A DNA stretch of 64,000 bases from Pegoplata infirma (taxonomy: Eukaryota; Arthropoda; Insecta; Diptera; Anthomyiidae). Positions 55,950-64,000 of the stretch are shown one piece after another. Each line of letters starts with the position of its first letter. Within the stretch, counting starts at the first letter, position 1. Below the pieces are notes generated by a model. The model did no database searches. It was not told the DNA's origin and was given only the letters and a program-made list of their open reading frames with translations. Position numbers and translations under genes: made by a program. The stretch covers positions 126,560,194-126,624,193 of the forward strand of contig OY992537.1 of NCBI GenBank assembly GCA_963921195.1, in the 5' to 3' direction.

Positions 55950-56674
55950 CAATCTTCTCTGATAGCCAGGCAGCACTTCAAGCACTGTCTTCTTGGGAAT
56001 TCAAATCCAAAATGACACTGGAATGTTTTGATACCCTTCAGCAGCTGGCCGGGAGAAACAAAATTACTCTATTTTGGATCCCTGGTCATAGAGGTTTTGA
56101 GGGTAATGAGATAGCGGATGAGCTTGCTAGAAATGCCTCCGCTACTCCTATGACCGGACACGAACCCTATTGTGGGGTAAACTGGTCCACCTTCTCGAAC
56201 ATGATTAGGGGTTTGGAAAGAACCGACTTCTTAAACTTGTGGGAAAATTCAGGAGGTCTACGACAATCCAAGGCACTAATCACTCCATTATCATATGGAA
56301 GTATACTTAATCACACCAAAAGTGACATTAGGTTACTGACAGGTTTTCTCACCGGGCATTATAAGGTAAATTATCACTTGCATAATTTAAACCTTTGTGC
56401 ATCGTCTTTGTGTCGACTTTGTCTTGAGGAAGTGGAGACAACGCAACACATATTATGTGAATGCATCGCAATATGTAGGATCAGAAGACGGTTCTTAGAC
56501 AGGGAATTGCTTAATTCTGAGGATATAAGGCTAGCTTCTCCATCCTCTGTTATAATGTTCATTAGGAACATTGAACAGAGTTTGAATTAGATTAATGGAT
56601 CTTGGCACAAAAGACCCATAAGGGTCGCAGTGCCGGCCGTTAGGGCTAGATCACCCCTTGAAAAAAAAAAAAAA
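55950..56674 (+). mobile_element. 5'-truncated LOA/R1-like non-LTR insertion with 15-bp target duplication
   Basis: AACACCTCGAAATTT occurs at 55935-55949 and again at 56675-56689. The insert ends in about 14 A. It contains only the end of the polyprotein plus about 70 bp of 3' region. This is the expected structure of target-primed reverse transcription with incomplete synthesis. Confidence 0.95.
55952..56590 (+). CDS. C-terminal RNase H and Cys/His domain of a LOA/R1-like polyprotein (5'-truncated)
   Basis: One open frame from the truncation point to a TAG at 56588-56590 (212 codons; first Met at 56012). Seen: I-F-S-D-S-Q-A-A-L-Q-A-L at the start (RNase H block with catalytic Asp), W-I-P-G-H-R-G-F-E-G-N-E-I-A-D-E-L-A-R at codons 46-64 (last catalytic block), L-L-T-G-F-L-T-G-H-Y at about 130-139 and the motif C-R-L-C-(x8)-H-(x3)-C at about 155-168. 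RNase H removes RNA from the cDNA hybrid; the Cys/His motif probably binds nucleic acid. The reverse transcriptase and endonuclease are absent, so it cannot act alone and has no promoter of its own. The lack of stops and the intact target duplication suggest a recent insertion. LOA, R1 and I clades are not distinguishable from this piece. Confidence 0.85.
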   Translation: MFSDSQAALQALSSWEFKSKMTLECFDTLQQLAGRNKITLFWIPGHRGFEGNEIADELARNASATPMTGHEPYCGVNWSTFSNMIRGLERTDFLNLWENSGGLRQSKALITPLSYGSILNHTKSDIRLLTGFLTGHYKVNYHLHNLNLCASSLCRLCLEEVETTQHILCECIAICRIRRRFLDRELLNSEDIRLASPSSVIMFIRNIEQSLN

Positions 56675-57542
56675 AACACCTCGAAATTTTGGTCTAGGAC
56701 CCCATAAAGTATATATATTCATGATCCTCGATCGATTTTAAGACGATCTAGCGATGTCCGTCCGTCCGTCCGTCCGTCCGTCCGTCCGTCCGTCCGTCCG
56801 TCCGTCTGTCCGTCTGTCCGTCTGTCCGTCTGTCTGTCTGTCTGTTGAAAACACGCTAACTTTTGAAAGACTTAACGGAGGCTCCTGAAGTTTGGCATAT
56901 ATGTTGGGCATTTACCTGGTCAGGTTGGTATTACAATCCAGCGAAATCGGTCAAGTGGTTCAAAACTTATGAGCAAAAGACTGAATTTCGGCAAGGGTTT
57001 TTCGTGAATTTTTAAGATTAAAAGCACTATAACTTTCGAAAAGCAATTCTGAGGATGCTGAAGCTTGGCATATATCTTTTGCGTTCCTCCAGGCTCGTTC
57101 GTATTGAATTTCAGCCAAATCGGTGCAGTGGTTCAAAAGTTATTAGCAAAAACGTGAATTTCAGATTAGCTTCACCTAAAATTTACGTGTTGAAAACCCG
57201 TTAAACCTGTTATAAAAACATTGGTAAGTCAAAAAAATATTTTACAACGTATTTTTGTCACTCAAAAATATTTTTATACCAAAACAAAAAAAATATACAC
57301 TCGAAAAAAATTTTACACTCAAAAAAAATTTTACACTCAAAAAAAATTTTACACTCAAAAAAAAAAATTAGTAAATAACTTTTTTTTTCAAAAATTACTA
57401 AAAATTTTTTTTTTAAACAAAATAAAATATTTCTAATAAAAACTGTTATTTTTTCACGTTAGAAAATGTATTATCCCTTAAAATGGACATTGTGGAGGGT
57501 ATTCATAGATTCGGCCAAGTCGAATTTAACTTTTCTACTTGT

Positions 57543-57962
57543 TTTTTCATCAAATTTTTTTTTCATAAATTTTTTTTTTATTAATTTTTTTGTTTTCATT
57601 AAACTTTTTTTTTTTCATCATTTTTTTTTATTCAATTTTTTTTTTTCATAAATTTTTTGTTTTATCAATTTTTTTTTTTCATCAAATTTTATTTTTTTCA
57701 TCAAATTTTTTTTTTCATCAATTTTTTTTTTTTTCATTAATTTTTTTTTTCATCAAATTTTTTTTCCACCAAAATTTTCTTTTATCATTTTTTTTTTTCA
57801 TCAATTTTTTTTCATCAAATTTTTCTATCAAATTTTTTATTATCAATTTTTTTCTCACCAAAATTTTTTTTTTAATCAATTTTTTTTTACATCAAAAATT
57901 TTTCTTTTCATCAAAAAAAAATCATCAAAAACTTTTTTTCATCAAAATTTTTTTTCACCAAA
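57543..57962 (+). repeat. T-rich minisatellite, right block
   Basis: The same TTTTTTTTCATCAAA-type units as 55510-55880. The Phe-rich frames at 57466-57982 are artefacts. Confidence 0.85.
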
Positions 57963-58424
57963 AATTTTGGGTTCAGATTTAATGTTTTGAAATAACTCTC
58001 TGAAAACCCTTTTTTATGGTAAAATATTTATGATTTTTTCAACACTCATAAAATGTCGGTTAAACTAACTAATTTGGCGTCAGTTAGTATTTCAGTAAAA
58101 ACAACTGTTAAAAAACAACTGCCATAAGCTTTTGTCGTAATTTTGCATATATGTAGGTTAGGTTATCACCAACAGACTTAAGTTACAAAAACTTCTCTGA
58201 CGACTTATTTTATGGGAATTCAAGTTCTTGTATAGAATTTTCGGATTAAAGTATTTTTTATGTTGAAATGTTCAAAAATCAGTTCATATATATTTCTAAA
58301 AATCAGTACACATGATTAAAAATCAGTACATGTACTGATCAGATCTGTTCGAATTGTCAGATGAAATCATCTTCTGGTAAAATTACCCCAAAATAAATAA
58401 TATTTTACCGCAAAACAGATCTTG
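57963..58424. other. Unassigned spacer
   Basis: Contains AATCAGTACA.. motifs (58270-58345) shared with 41060-41175; otherwise nothing recognised. Confidence 0.4.

Positions 58425-64000
<5,576 letters not shown>

Larger units (their letters stand above)
55884..57542 (+). mobile_element. mini-me-type element carrying a non-LTR insertion
   Basis: Left end TATCCTCCACTCTAGTGATA, (GTCY)n at 56757-56844 with twelve or so GTCC units followed by alternating GTCT/GTCC and then GTCT, and right end at CTTTTCTACTTG. The left part is split after GTAACACCTCGAAATTT by the retroelement at 55950. Confidence 0.85.

Noticed and set aside
57466..57982. Phe-rich frames resembling membrane proteins
   Set aside because: Translation of the T-rich minisatellite; there are no alternating loops or charged flanks typical of real membrane proteins.

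Overview
This is gene-poor, AT-rich eukaryotic DNA, most likely from a higher fly (Diptera, calyptrate-like). The reasons are mini-me-type repeats carrying (TA)n and (GTCY)n tracts, Ty3/gypsy, jockey-like and LOA/R1-like retroelements, and very many short terminal-inverted-repeat (TIR) elements. The species assignment is inference. I found no host gene, no rRNA and no convincing functional tRNA. Almost all longer open frames are by-products of simple repeats or decayed transposons. Two protein-coding stretches remain meaningful: an uninterrupted gag-protease frame running off the left edge (minus strand, 2045 to 1) and an open 5'-truncated RNase H end of a non-LTR element (55952-56590).

Layout. 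1-3344: 5' part of a Ty3/gypsy-like LTR retrotransposon on the minus strand (LTR, Lys-type primer binding site, leader, gag-pro). 4.2-7.1 kb: a truncated MITE, a GAAA microsatellite and a mini-me fragment. 8.0-10.7 kb: a decayed LOA/R1-like element (minus) cut by two MITEs. 12.9-15.4 kb: a composite TIR element (family E) carrying another element. 16.2-19.1 kb: a near-perfect 484-bp palindrome and a 2.2-kb hAT-type element, each with a perfect 8-bp target duplication. 20.2-22 kb: jockey-like remains (minus) split by a hAT-type element. 22.4-32.3 kb: one jockey-like reverse transcriptase (plus) broken by at least four clean insertions that themselves contain insertions. 32.3-40.2 kb: a LOA/R1-like reverse transcriptase (minus) split by a 7.25-kb hAT-type element that carries six further elements. 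41.8-45.0 kb: a mariner-type palindrome and a second family E copy. 45.0-51.65 kb: a mini-me element split by a 5.9-kb hAT-type element containing a fold-back and two identical inverted MITEs. 52.3-55.9 kb: tandem repeats and a fold-back. 55.9-57.5 kb: a mini-me element with a young-looking non-LTR insertion. 58.4 kb to the end: a mini-me element whose (GTCY)n tract has grown to at least 5.4 kb and continues past the window.

No pathway or operon is present. The useful information is the insertion order. Target duplications (2-bp TA/TT, 3-bp TTA/TAA, 8-bp, and 15-bp for the non-LTR insertion), together with uninterrupted relatives elsewhere in the window, let most insertions be dated relative to one another. 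The most unusual feature is the giant GTCT array, which looks like an extreme outcome of the microsatellite-seeding behaviour known for mini-me elements.
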